Shown here one piece after another: positions 1 to 10,546 of a stretch of DNA of 64,000 nucleotides. The notes under the pieces are model-generated. The model did not search any database, had not been told where the DNA came from, and worked only from the letters and a program-made list of their open reading frames with translations. Where the stretch lies: the NCBI GenBank assembly GCA_051453625.1, contig JBOZIK010000001.1, forward strand, positions 35,863,262-35,927,261. Direction: 5' to 3'. The translations under genes and the position numbers were made by a program. The stretch is from Welwitschia mirabilis (lineage: Eukaryota > Gnetophyta > Gnetopsida > Welwitschiales). How positions within the stretch are numbered: the stretch's first letter is position 1; each line of letters opens with the position of its first letter.

Positions 1-1319
1 CAAAACGCCGAAGCATTAAAAAATGTAGGAGAAGATTTGAAAGACAGGTTACAAAAGAAAAAGACCTTCTACATTGGTTAGGATGATGACAAAGAAGTCA
101 CTAACGAGGATGTTTGAAATGACGGAAAAAACACTTGTCCATCATTTATGACAAACGATTATGATAATACCACCACCAAAGACATGGACTTTTAGACTTG
201 TAACAAACTTGATGATCCAAGTGATGATGAAGGTGAACTTACTCTTCAAGAATTGTATGACTTTCTAATAGAAGAATCTATTAATATTCAAAAGTTATGT
301 ACCTAAATGAAAAAAGGTACTTCATAGTCATGAGTTAGCTTATGAACAAGAAAAGAGGTCTTATTTCAGGCTAACAAGTAAAAATCTTTCTTTGAAGGCT
401 GAGATTGATAAATTAACAGTTAATTTAGAGAAAGTCAAATAGAAATTGCACAGCGTCAGATATATCAATAAGAGATTTACCTAAGGCAAGAGGATGCTAA
501 ATATCATACTTGGTAAATGTAAAAGGCCAAATGACAGAAGCTGCCTAGGTAAGGATAAAGCTTCAATAAGCCAACCTAAAGAAAATCTTGGAACCTCTTC
601 ACAAACTAAAAATGTAGGCCAAGGTATAAACATTTNNNNNNNNNNNNNNNNNNNNNNNNNNNNNNNNNNNNNNNNNNNNNNNNNNNNNNNNNNNNNNNNN
701 NNNNNNNNNNNNNNNNNNNNNNNNNNNNNNNNNNNNNNNNNNNNNNNNNNNNNNNNNNNNNNNNNNNNNNNNNNNNNNNNNNNNNNNNNNNNNNNNNNNN
801 NNNNNNNNNNNNNNNNNNNNNNNNNNNNNNNNNNNNNNNNNNNNNNNNNNNNNNNNNNNNNNNNNNNNNNNNNNNNNNNNNNNNNNNNNNNNNNNNNNNN
901 NNNNNNNNNNNNNNNNNNNNNNNNNNNNNNNNNNNNNNNNNNNNNNNNNNNNNNNNNNNNNNNNNNNNNNNNNNNNNNNNNNNNNNNNNNNNNNNNNNNN
1001 NNNNNNNNNNNNNNNNNNNNNNNNNNNNNNNNNNNNNNNNNNNNNNNNNNNNNNNNNNNNNNNNNNNNNNNNNNNNNNNNNNNNNNNNNNNNNNNNNNNN
1101 NNNNNNNNNNNNNNNNNNNNNNNNNNNNNNNNNNNNNNNNNNNNNNNNNNNNNNNNNNNNNNNNNNNNNNNNNNNNNNNNNNNNNNNNNNNNNNCATGCT
1201 CAAAAGCCAAACAAATGTATCAAAAAACCTGTGCACACTAACAACAAGAAGAAGTAAGTGTCAAAGTAAAATAATAACACTCTCCTTACTCAAATAGCAC
1301 TCCGACCTATGCAGAAGAA

Positions 1320-1620
1320 CTTTTAATATATAGATAGTGGATGCTTCAAGCACATGACAAGTGATGAAACACTACTCAATAGCTTAGTTGAGAAAGATTA
1401 TGAAGTTGCATCATTTGACAACACCGAAGTGCCAATCAGATGTGTAGCCAAAACTAGAGATGGTAACCTACCACAAGTAAAAACATTTTCTACGTGGATT
1501 CTATAGCATAATTTATTAAGTGTAACTCAGTTGTATGGTTCTAGTTTTGATGTCAATTTTTTTAAAGATTGTGAAAGATCATGTTTCTAGCAAAATATTA
1601 TTTGTTGGTTAAAAAAGACT
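1320..1620 (+). pseudogene. Copia aspartic protease domain remnant (copy 1)
   Basis: The active-site motif Asp-Ser-Gly is visible at 1333-1341, followed by CSKHMT, the usual copia protease context. Downstream, LLSVTQL is recognisable about 50 residues later, the conserved end of the protease domain. In an active element this enzyme cleaves the Gag-Pol polyprotein in the virus-like particle. Here the flanking frame is interrupted by stops (for example near 1503), so it is a relic, although the catalytic triplet itself survives in this copy and not in the second one. Confidence 0.8.
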
Positions 1621-1679
1621 AATTGGTGATATTAGTAATAAGAATGTGAATTGCTTTATTAGCCCTATAGGTGATGCAA

Positions 1680-2623
1680 AGACTTGGCATAAGAAGCTTG
1701 GACACATGAATATGGAGTTGATGTAAACCTTTTTTACAAGCAACTAGTAGGAGGACTTCCTAAATTTAAAAGCATTAAGCAAGAGTTTGTAATGCTTGTC
1801 AAAAGGGAAAGCAGACAAGGGTAGGATTCAATAAGAAACTTTCAATTTCAACTTCTTGTCCATTAGACTTATTGCATCTTATTTAGTAAGACCATCACAA
1901 ATACAGAGTATGGAAAAAAAGAGGTATTAAATAACCATTGTTGATGATTTCTCTAGATTCACATGGATAGTGTTCCTTGGACAAAAGGATAATGCATTTA
2001 ATAGTGTTGTTAAGCTATGTTTCAGCTTGTAGAATGGAAAGGAATATTACATCATGATCATCAAAAGTGATAATGGTGGAGAGTTCAAGAAGGCACATTT
2101 CAGGAAGTTTTGTGAGTTAGATGGAATTCATCATTAGTTTTTTGCACCAAGAACTCCTTAGTAGATTGGAGTAGTAGAATGGAAAAATAGACAAGGGAAT
2201 GAGATAATAAGGACAATGATGCATGACCAAAAGGTAGCTTACCGCTTCAAGGTAGAAGCAATAAACACCATATGCTACATATCGGATCAGGCATTGGTAA
2301 GACCATTTACAAACAACACTTCTTACGAGTTATGGTACAATAAGAAACCTTCCATAAGTTGCTTTCATGTCTTTAGATTAATATGTTTTATCTTAAATGA
2401 AAGGAACCAGTTAGGAAAATTTGATGCTAAGGCCAATGAAGGTATATTTCTTAGTTATTCTATGGTTAACAAGGCATATAGGGTGTTTAACAAATGCACT
2501 CTAACTGTAGAAGAAACTGACAATGTAAGAATAGATGATACTAATTTGCAAAAATCTTCATGCATGCAAGATGGTAAAGAAGAATTTAGAACAAGTCAAT
2601 GCAATTCAAACGAGAGAACTTAA
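1680..2623 (+). pseudogene. Copia GAG-pre-integrase and integrase core remnant (copy 1)
   Basis: The pre-integrase zinc-binding segment starts with WHKKLGHMN at 1684. The integrase catalytic core follows: VDDFSRFTW near 1941, SDNGGEF near 2066-2087 (second catalytic Asp), and VVEWKN near 2172 (catalytic Glu; the usual following Arg is Trp here). A 135-residue open stretch from 2216 to 2623 carries the well-known ELWYNKKPS and FDAKANEGIFLSYS motifs of the copia integrase C-terminal part. The core is broken by stop codons at 2135, 2159 and 2162, all at positions normally Gln. Integrase would insert the cDNA into the host chromosome; this copy is non-functional. Confidence 0.88.
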
Positions 2624-2839
2624 TTCAATGTGCAATACAAATCAAAATGATGGACAAAGTTCACAAGGACTTCAGAAAAGGACATGGTTTGAAATAGCAC
2701 ACTTTCTAAGTGATATCATCGAAATCTTGTATACTAGAGTAAATACTAGAAGACCACTAAAAGACTTTTAGGGACATGTTGCCTACATATAGCAAGTGAA
2801 ATCCAAAAGTTTCAAAGATGTTGCAAGGGATGAAAATCG

Positions 2840-3166
2840 GACGCTGGCCATGCAAGAAGAATTAAATTAGTTTTAAAGACGCAATGTGTGGGAGCTAGTA
2901 CCTGGACCTTCGAACAAGACAATCTTAGGGGGAAATGGGTGTTTAAAAACAAGATAGATGAAAATGAAAACATAGTTAGAAACAAAGCACATCTTATTGC
3001 TAAAGGCTATAACTAATAGGAAGGGACTGACTTTGAAGAAACCTTTGCTCTTTTTGATAGAATGAACTCAATCAAAATGCTAATGGTGTTTACTTATTAC
3101 AAAGGATTCACCATATACCAAATGAATGTCAAGAGTGCTTTCCTAAATGTAGTGATCCATAAAGAG
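2840..3166 (+). pseudogene. Copia reverse transcriptase, N-terminal part (copy 1)
   Basis: The conserved start of the copia RT is visible: NVWELVP near 2886, GKWVFKNKIDENENI near 2932-2976, then AKGYN followed by two stops at 3014 and 3017 and EGTDFEETFA, and NVKSAFLN near 3127. The two adjacent stops sit where family members have two Gln. The domain is cut by the 100-base N gap, and the sequence after the gap (3267-3335) does not continue it, so the join to the next copy may be an assembly artefact. Confidence 0.85.
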
Positions 3167-3544
3167 NNNNNNNNNNNNNNNNNNNNNNNNNNNNNNNNNN
3201 NNNNNNNNNNNNNNNNNNNNNNNNNNNNNNNNNNNNNNNNNNNNNNNNNNNNNNNNNNNNNNNNNNTTCCGTTGTGCATGATAGTTAATAACGAAAAAAA
3301 AATTATGGTTAATTAGGGTAATTAAAGTTGGGGTGTTACAGCATCATAGCAAAGAAAAGTATATAGTTGCTTTTGATGATGAGTTTGATGAAGATGGACT
3401 AGAATTAACCTTGAGAAGAGTAGAATGCCTACTCTTCAAAAGAAATGAAAAGGAAAGAGGAATCAAGGTCATCAGGCCCACAAGATAAAGGTAAGAATAA
3501 AGATAAGAGTCTTCAATTCTAGAAATGATATTTCTAATATAGAA

Positions 3545-3586
3545 TGTTGGAATTATGGAAGTGTCGATCACCTTATCTTATAATGC
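3545..3586 (+). pseudogene. Gag zinc-knuckle remnant (CCHC, second Cys lost)
   Basis: The 14 codons fit the spacing C-X2-C-X4-H-X4-C of a retroviral-type zinc knuckle: Cys at position 1, Tyr in place of the second Cys, His at position 9 and Cys at position 14, with a stop just before the last Cys. The knuckle binds element RNA during packaging. Substitution of the second ligand plus an internal stop shows this gag is dead. Confidence 0.7.
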
Positions 3587-4524
3587 CCAAGAACTAACTA
3601 AATGCAAGATAAGATGCAAAAGAGAGATTATAAGAAGAAGAATAAGAAGAAGACATTTTACACTAGTTAGGATGATGACAAAGATGTTAAAAGGAAGGAG
3701 TCTTGGATGATAAAAGAAAAGTCCATCAATCATGCATGGAACTTATCCATAACACTCAAGACATGGACTTCTAGACTTCTGACAACCTTGATAATCTAAA
3801 TGATGAAGACAATGAACTCACTTTCAAAGAAATATATGACTTACTTTTAAAAGAATGTGTTAATATTCAAAAGTTATGCATCAAAATGAAAAACATGCTT
3901 TACAATTATGAGTAAGTCTAGAATAGAAAAAGAATCTTTTTTCTAAGCTATTATGAACAGAAAAAGAATATTTGTTCTAGGCTATTATGAACAAAAAAGT
4001 AATATTTGTTCTAAGATAACAAACAAGAGTATTTTTTTGAAGGCCAAGATTGATAAACTAATTGTTGAATTGAATAAAGTGAAACATCAATTATAGGACA
4101 TCGAATATATTAATGACAGATTTACCCAAGGAAATAGAATGCTAAATATCATGGTTGGTGAAGGAAGAAGGCCTAATGATAAAGGTAACCTAAGAAAGAA
4201 TAACACTTCAACAAGTTAATCTCAAAATAATTCCCAGAATCTTTACACATGTTAGAAGTATAAACCAAGGTATGAACATTTATTAGAGTCAACATTTATT
4301 AGAGTCAAACAATATTATTTGTTTTCACTATGCTAGAAAGAAATGTTATAGAAATATTTTTCCATTAATTTGTTGAAAATAATTATTACACTAATCATGG
4401 CTAAAAGTCAAAGAGATGGATAAAAAAATCTATGCAAATAAAAATCAAGAAGAAGTGGGCGACAAAGCAAAAGAACAATCCTATCCTTAATCAGATAACA
4501 CTATGAACTATAAAGAAAAACATT

Positions 4525-4870
4525 TCGTACATAGATGGTGGGTTTTCTAGACACATGGTAAGTGACAAATCACTCTTTAGTAATTTAGTTAAGCAAGATC
4601 ATGAAGTACCATCATTTGGGAATAACACCAAAGCAGCAATTAGAGTTATAGGCACAATTAGAGGTGGTAACTTCCTAGAGATAAACAATGTTTTTTATGT
4701 GATTGGCTAACATTTTAATCTACTAAGTGTAAGTTAATTATGTGATGCTAGTTTTGATCTAACATTTTTCAAAGATAGTCGTATTATAAAAGATCATGCT
4801 TCTAATAAAGTCTTTTTTGTTAATCAAAGAAAGAACAATGTATACGTCACCACTTTTGATAACATTATTA
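4525..4870 (+). pseudogene. Copia protease remnant with mutated active site (copy 2)
   Basis: It aligns with the protease of copy 1. The catalytic triplet at 4534-4542 reads Asp-Gly-Gly instead of Asp-Ser/Thr-Gly, followed by FSRHM. Downstream HFNLLSVS and KNNVYVTTFD are typical of this part of Pol. The lost Ser/Thr and a stop near 4708 indicate an inactive protease. Confidence 0.75.
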
Positions 4871-5059
4871 ACAAAAATGTAAAGTCTTTCATTAGCAGTA
4901 TAGGTGATTCAAGACATGACATAGGAAACTAGGTCCTTTGAATATGAAATTGATGAAAACCTGGTCTATTAACCAACGAGAAAGGTGAATCCCTAAATTT
5001 AAGAGCTTTGATCAACAAGTTTGTGATGCTTTTTAAAAGGGAAGGAAGACCAGGGTATG

Positions 5060-5860
5060 ATTAGGATATACTAAAAATAAAAAAAACTTTTAATTTCTGC
5101 TTCTCTTTCATTAGACTTACAGCATCTTAATTTGGTAGGTGATTTGCAAACTAAAATTTTGTGAAAGAAAATGTATTATGTAATCATTGTTGATGATTTT
5201 TCTTAATTTACATGAGTAGCCTCCTTGGATATAATGATGAGGCATTTAATAGTTTTGTTAAGTTGTGTATCACATTGCAAAACAAAAAGGGATATCACAT
5301 CGTGGCCATCAAAAGAGATAATAATGGAGAATTCAGGAATGCACATTTTAGGAAATTGTGTGAGAAACATAAGATTCATCATTAATTGTTTGCACCAAGG
5401 ACATTGTAATAAATTGAAGTAGCAACATGGAAGAATAGACAGTTCAATGAGATATCAAAAACTATGATGCATGATCAGAAGATAGCATACCACTTCTAGG
5501 CTAAAGTAGTGAATACCAAGTGCTACATGTTGAATGGGGTATTGGTAGGATCATTTATAAATGAAACACCTTATGAGCTATGGTACAATAAGAAACTTTC
5601 CATAAGTTATGTTCATGTCTTTAGATCCAAAGGCTTTATTGTAAATGAAAAAGACCAGTTAAAAAAATTTGATGCCAAAGTCAATGAAGGTATAATTCTT
5701 GGTTATTCTATGATTAGTAAGGCATGCAGAGTATTTGACAAATGCATGTTAACTATAGAAGAAATCATCGATGTAAGAACAAATGAAACTAACTTGCATA
5801 ACTCTTCATGTGTGCAGGAAAATGATAAAGAAGAGAATAGAAAGAATTAATTCAGTTTAA
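5060..5860 (+). pseudogene. Copia integrase remnant (copy 2)
   Basis: Recognisable pieces are LDLQHLNLVGD near 5115, VIIVDDFS near 5180, and a 113-residue open segment 5509-5850 with ELWYNKKLS and FDAKVNEGIILGYS. Stops at 5383, 5407 and 5410 are at the same three Gln positions that are stops in copy 1, but here as TAA and not TAG. The second catalytic Asp region reads RDNNGEF, so the usual SD is changed. Confidence 0.82.
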
Positions 5861-6079
5861 AGAAATAACTTGATTCAATCAATGACATAAAAAGAAATTA
5901 TGGATAAATATTACCAAGATTTCAAAAGAGAAGATGGGTAGAAACAACAAAGTATCCAAGCAACATCATTAAAAGCCTGTATAGTGGAGTGAATACTATT
6001 AGATTGATAGCTTTATGGTCATGTTACATACATTTCCCACATAGAACCTAAAAGTTTCAGAGATACCGAAGGTAACAAG

Positions 6080-7568
6080 AGCTAGACGTTTACCATGCAA
6101 AAGGAATTAAACCAGTTTCAGAAATGCGATATGTGGGAGTTAGTACTCAAGCCTTCAAATAAATAAATTATAAGCACAAAAAGGGTATTCAAAAACAAGA
6201 TAGATAAAAATGAAAACATAGTTAGAAATAAAGCATGTTTTGTCACAAAAGCTTATAACCAATAGGAAGGGATTAATTTTAAAGAAATTTTGATTCTATT
6301 GCCAGAATGAAATCAATCAAAATGATAATGTAATTTGCTTACTATAAAGGATTCACTCTATGTCAAATGAACATCAAAAGTGCTTTTCTAAATGGAATGA
6401 TTCAAGAAGAGGTATATGTCAAAGAACCTAAAGGTTTTATTGACTCACATAAGAGTGAGAATGTTTATAGGTTAAAGAAGGCTCTATACGAACTAAAACT
6501 AGGGCCTAAAGTATGGTATGACTATCTTTCAAAACATCTCATAGATAACAGGTCAAGAGAGGTACATCAAATGTGACACTCTTTGTAAAGGCTATTAACA
6601 ATGATTTTATAGTTATTTGGATTTACATCGATGACATTATTTTTGTTTCCACTAACAACTCTCTATGCAAGAAGTTTGCTAAGCTAATAAAGGAAGAGTT
6701 CAAAATGAGTATGATTAGAGAAATGAGCAATTTCCTTGGATTCTAATTCACACAAAACAAGAAAGGTATATTTATTTCTTAATCAAAATATATTAAAAAT
6801 GTATTAGCTAAATACAAGCTACAGAATGTAAACCCCAAAGAAACTCCTATAAGCTCAATGATAAAGTTAGATAAGGACAACCTTAGTAAGAATGTGGATC
6901 AAAAGACTTACAGAGGTATGACAAAAAGTTTATGATATCTTACTGCCTCTAGACCCAACATAATGATTAGTATTATTATTTATATCTGCAATTAGAGTGA
7001 TCCTAGGATATGTTACTTAAGATTGGTAAACGGATTTTTCATTATTTGAAAGGTAGTATTGAGTGGGGTTTTAGGTAATTCAGAGACTCTTGCCTTAATC
7101 TTGTGGGGTATTGTGATGCAAGTTGGACAAGTTGCAAAGACAGAAGAAGCACAAGTAGTTGCTACTACTTTCTAGGTTAAAACTTGGTGGCATGGAGTAG
7201 CAAGAAGCAAAACTCAACAACATTGTTTACCACAGAGGCTGAATACATTATTGCGAAAAGCTATTATGCATACATCTTATAGATGAGACAGATGCTCAAT
7301 GACTTTGAAGTAATGATAGAATACATCCCTATCTTTTTGATAACAAGAATGTCATTAACATTTCAAAGAACCCCATCCAACACTCAAGAACCAATCACAT
7401 AGAGATCTACCATCACTTCCTTCATGAGCACATTTAAACGGTGATGTCAAATTAGAGTATGTTCAAACAGATGAGGAACTTGTTGACATCTATAACAAGC
7501 CACTAGATGAAGTAAGATTTAAGAAGCTATGCAAAGATTTGGGGATTGGGCCATGTTTAATCAGCTAA
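6080..7568 (+). pseudogene. Copia reverse transcriptase and RNase H remnant (copy 2)
   Basis: RT motifs in order: FKNKIDKNENIV (about 6192), NIKSAFLNGMIQEEVYVK (about 6371), the catalytic YIDD box at 6624-6635 and FLGF near 6733. RNase H follows with YCDASWT (Asp at 7115), STSSCYYFLG, WSSKKQ and TTEAEYI (catalytic Glu near 7240), then KNPIQHSRTNHIEIYHHF. Pol ends at a stop at 7566-7568 after YNKPLDEVRFKKLC. Unlike the integrase, the catalytic YIDD and the RNase H acid residues survive, but frameshifts and stops break the reading frame. Confidence 0.87.
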
Positions 7569-8883
7569 GTTAAAGAGATGTACATTTCTGTCAACTATAA
7601 AGGCTATTCATTGTAAATCTATTTCCATTTAGAGTTACCATGCATTAGTGGCAGGTTTAATCACTTGCATCATAGTCATTCCTTTTGCAAATCACTCCAA
7701 ATCATCATTCATGCTCCACGCAAGCTAGATGTCCTTCACACAAGCTCCATAAAACAAGGTAATAGCAAAGGCTGTGGGTAAGATTGAAAGAAATATCCTA
7801 AGGCTAAAAAAGAGATAAGACAGGTATTCTAAGAAAGCAATCAGGGAGAGGGGGAAACCACTATCTGAATTGGAAGAGATGGACACATGTGTGTGGTTTG
7901 AAAGTAGTGAATAGTAGTTTAACGATAGTGGCATAAAACTAGAGGAGGAAAAACCTCCTAAGGACATAGAATATGACTTAGGACATGGAGAAGATTCTCC
8001 ACATGCACAAGGATACATTATCTAGTGGGAGATTTAGAAAGAGTCTAAGTAATTACCCAGTGAATCAGAGCTACCATTCAGAGCCATACATCTAGTAAAT
8101 TGAGAGTGCATAGGCAGGGATAACAACCACTGGTGGATTCGCCTCCATACATCCCTCCACCACTAATGAACATACTAGTAGAGCCTTTAGAGTTTTCCCA
8201 AGAGGCAACTTCCAGATTGTTTGGTACATCCATTAGTCTGTAGACACACTCCCATATGAAATAGAAGGTACCATAGGAAGGTAGGAAGAGAAAACACACT
8301 CTGAGTTTAACCTTCCAGCAAGAGGCCTCCTCATCTTGTATCACATATCAAGAATCTTCTTCCAGACAGCATGGTGACACTAAAGATAACCATGATGAAG
8401 ATTAAGCATATAGTGCATTACTTGAATCAGATGCATCTCCTAGTGATTAGTTCTTCAATGATGTCCAAAAAGAAGGAAAAAGGGGAATCAAGGAAAAATG
8501 AGGATGAAGGCAAATCTAGTAAAATAGAAGAGGAAGGCAAAGAAAGTAGGTGTAGTAGACATTGAGTGAGCTTGGACTAGAGACATCACTATGCTTGTCA
8601 TGGGAATGACATTTGGGAACATGTCATTATATTGTCTTGTCTTTGCATTTCATTGCAACTTACTCATGCCACTACAAAACTTCTTTCTATGCTAATGCAT
8701 TTTTTTCCCTTAAGTGCTCTTACTCTTATGCGTGTAATTTTTAATTGTACTCACTGAACATTTTACTTAATACAAAGGTTTACAACCATGGTACTACAAT
8801 GCAAATTTTCCTGTTGAATGCAAATTTCTAATAAGTGTTTAAGAATAGATGCTTCTAGTAGATTTGTCCTTTTGAACATCATT
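7569..8883 (+). other. Post-pol region of copia copy 2, possible env-like/extra ORF relic
   Basis: Sireviruses often carry extra coding or regulatory sequence between pol and the polypurine tract. Here about 1.3 kb separates the pol stop from the polypurine tract. Fragments look coding on the + strand, for example a Pro/Ser-rich stretch near 8130-8330 and a Lys/Glu/Ser-rich stretch near 8460-8560 (64-residue open segment 8371-8565), but no known domain is recognised and the frame changes repeatedly. The placement is seen; calling it env-like is inference from lineage. Confidence 0.4.
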
Positions 8884-8897
8884 AAAAATGGGGAGAT
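8884..8897 (+). promoter_or_regulatory. Polypurine tract of copia copy 2
   Basis: The purine-rich AAAAATGGGGAGAT lies directly before TGTTGA, the start of the LTR. This matches the usual plant copia pattern of a GGGGAGATTGTTG junction. The tract primes plus-strand DNA synthesis in an active element. Confidence 0.8.
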
Positions 8898-8989
8898 TGT
8901 TGACTTACCTTATTTGATATGCTAAACTCATCAAAATCAGTGTTGCATGTGTATAGGGCTTAGAGAAGATGAAAATTCAACTAACTAAT

Positions 8990-9310
8990 TTGAAGATGTC
9001 TACATTAAGTGAAGACATCTACTAGACCTCTAGATGTCTATAGAAGTTAAAGATGTCTCGACTAATTTGGAGTTTGACTGAAGATGTCCACTAGAGAAGG
9101 AAAAGTCTCAGCTTAATCAAAGTAGTGACAGAAATTCAGCATTGATTGAAGACGTCTACACATACTAAACACATCTATAGCATTAGGAGACATCTGTTAG
9201 AAACTGATGATGTCTACACAAATTCGAGAAATAATAGTAAGTTGAAGACAACTATACTTAGATAAGATGTATGAACTACTTGAAGACATCTACAATTGTT
9301 GAAGGCATCT
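8990..9310. repeat. Array of GAAGATGTCT / GAAGACATCT motifs in LTR U3
   Basis: About a dozen copies of an 8-10 base motif occur in 320 bases, in both orientations (AGATGTCT and its reverse complement AGACATCT). Examples start near 8992, 9011, 9032, 9051, 9080, 9149, 9188, 9206, 9282 and 9301. The array ends a few bases before the TATA box, so its position fits a U3 enhancer-like element. A role as a transcription-factor binding array is inference. Confidence 0.75.
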
Positions 9311-9321
9311 ATAATGCATCA

Positions 9322-9330
9322 TATATAAAA
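9322..9330 (+). promoter_or_regulatory. TATA box of the copia LTR
   Basis: TATATAAAA lies in the sense orientation of the element, about 425 bases into the LTR and just after the motif array. It is the best TATA-like site in the LTR and would set the U3/R boundary a few tens of bases downstream. Not experimentally tested. Confidence 0.5.
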
Positions 9331-9497
9331 AATAAAATAGCTAATAGAAGTGGGCAAACCTAGTTGTTTGAACACTACCCAAGTTGTTTGCGCATTGAAT
9401 CTAGCCGTTTGAACATTGCCTAAGCCGTTTACAAGTGGTTCTTTGAGAAAACCCTAACTAAAGAACAAAGTAAAGAAAGGAAAACAAAAGACAAGGA

Positions 9498-9593
9498 GAA
9501 TATGAATGACACGAACAAAAAAAAAAGAAGAATATGAATGACACGAACAAAAATAAAAGAAGAATATGAATGAGACAAACGGAAAGAAAAAGG
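9498..9593. repeat. 32-bp tandem repeat, three units
   Basis: Units start at 9498, 9530 and 9562, each beginning GAATATGAATGA and continuing into an A-rich spacer. The third unit has diverged. The array lies within the LTR of copia copy 2, downstream of its TATA box, so it would be transcribed as leader or trailer sequence. The long minus-strand open frames here are due to this low-complexity repeat. Confidence 0.85.
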
Positions 9594-10546
9594 AGAAGAC
9601 AATGAACAATGATTGTACAAGTCTCAAAAGAACCTTTGGAATAGATTTGACAGATCTCTTGGAAAAAGGGTTGATTACATGCTTTAGATTCAACAATAGA
9701 CACAAGAAAAGGATTCGTCGCTCTTTAATGAGGAATGCTACCATGACTGCGCCATAAAGAGAAAAATAGATCTAATCTGTACTATCTTTCGACTTCTTCT
9801 TTCTTCTTAAGCAAGCTTTTTCCTTATTATAGAATTATTTTGCACCTCATTGTTCTAGCTTGTTGTTTCTATAATCTATTATATTTCACAATTGAAAACT
9901 TGATTGTTATAGAATCTCTGCTATTTTCATATTTTATTTGTTTTTCCATCTTAGCTTGCAAGAGATTTTATATTATTAGGTCCTAGTAATAAGTGCAAAA
10001 TTGTATTATGTACTGTTTGATACTTTAATTTACTCTTGAGAGAGACCCTCTAATTATAAGGTTAGTGGTGAGTCTGAAAACATAGTGTGTTTGAAGGGTT
10101 AAGGTGGCTGCCTTATGAGGGAAACTCCATTGCATTGTGATGTAGAAGGTTAGTAGTGAGTCTTAAACCACAATGGATCCCTAAGGGGTTGAATTGACTA
10201 CCTCCCAAGGAGCAACTCTTTGTCCTAAAGCCTTGTATGTTTGGTGGAGAGCCTCAAACCATGCATTTTAAGTTTAGCAATAATATCCAGAGGTGTGCTG
10301 GATTTGACCCTCTAAGAGTGAACTACATAAGTTGGGGACCCATGTGAATTTGGTAAGAAGTTTTATTGGTATTGCAAGCTCTTATATTTTTTTATTAATA
10401 ATTAGTTTTTGCATATTGAATTTTTTAAAGATAGCATTTCTTATTTTTCCTTCTTTTTGCTTTGTCTTTTCTTTTTCTTTTTATCTTGGTTTTTTTTTTT
10501 TTTCTTGGGAATTCATTCCCCCTTCCTCTCTTAGTTCAATAATCCA

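Larger units (their letters stand above)
1..3166 (+). mobile_element. Sirevirus-like Ty1/copia retrotransposon fragment, copy 1 (decayed, cut by window start)
   Basis: Translated by eye across frames, this stretch gives in order: a post-zinc-knuckle gag segment with an acidic and coiled region (about 180-560), a protease, a GAG-pre-integrase and integrase core, and the beginning of a reverse transcriptase that stops at an N gap (3167-3266). The acidic/coiled segment before the protease is typical of the Sirevirus (Maximus) lineage of plant copia elements; that lineage call is from family knowledge and not from a search. The reading frame has many stops and shifts, so it cannot make Gag-Pol. 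It is closely paralleled by the copy at 3340-10546. The left end lies outside the window and a 559-base N gap (636-1194) removes the gag-protease junction. Confidence 0.85.
3340..10546 (+). mobile_element. Sirevirus-like Ty1/copia retrotransposon, copy 2 (5' truncated, 3' LTR present, decayed)
   Basis: A second copy of the same family as 1-3166, in the same orientation. It runs from the end of gag (zinc knuckle at 3545) through protease, integrase, RT and RNase H, a 1.3-kb region after pol, a polypurine tract at about 8884, and a 3' LTR. No 5' LTR is seen: the copy starts abruptly near the N gap at 3167-3266. Either the element is truncated, or the scaffold join has lost the 5' end. The frame is broken many times. 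Confidence 0.82.
8898..10546 (+). repeat. 3' LTR of Sirevirus-like copia copy 2
   Basis: It starts TGTTGACTTA right after the polypurine tract. It contains a short-motif array (8990-9310), a TATA box (9322), motifs of the type GTTTGAACA repeated at 9365-9435, a pyrimidine-rich tail, and near 10511-10530 an ATTCATTCCCCCTTCCTCTC segment like the end of many plant copia LTRs. The exact 3' end is uncertain; I place it at the CA at 10545-10546. About 1.65 kb is plausible for a Sirevirus LTR. No partner 5' LTR is in the window. Confidence 0.6.

Noticed and set aside
7725-8344. Minus-strand ORFs of 97 and 88 codons after copia pol
   Set aside because: No motif, and they oppose the copia element; the + strand is the sense strand here.
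9429-9744. Three overlapping minus-strand ORFs rich in Phe, Leu and Ser
   Set aside because: They arise from the A-rich 32-bp tandem repeat in the copia LTR and have no domain.
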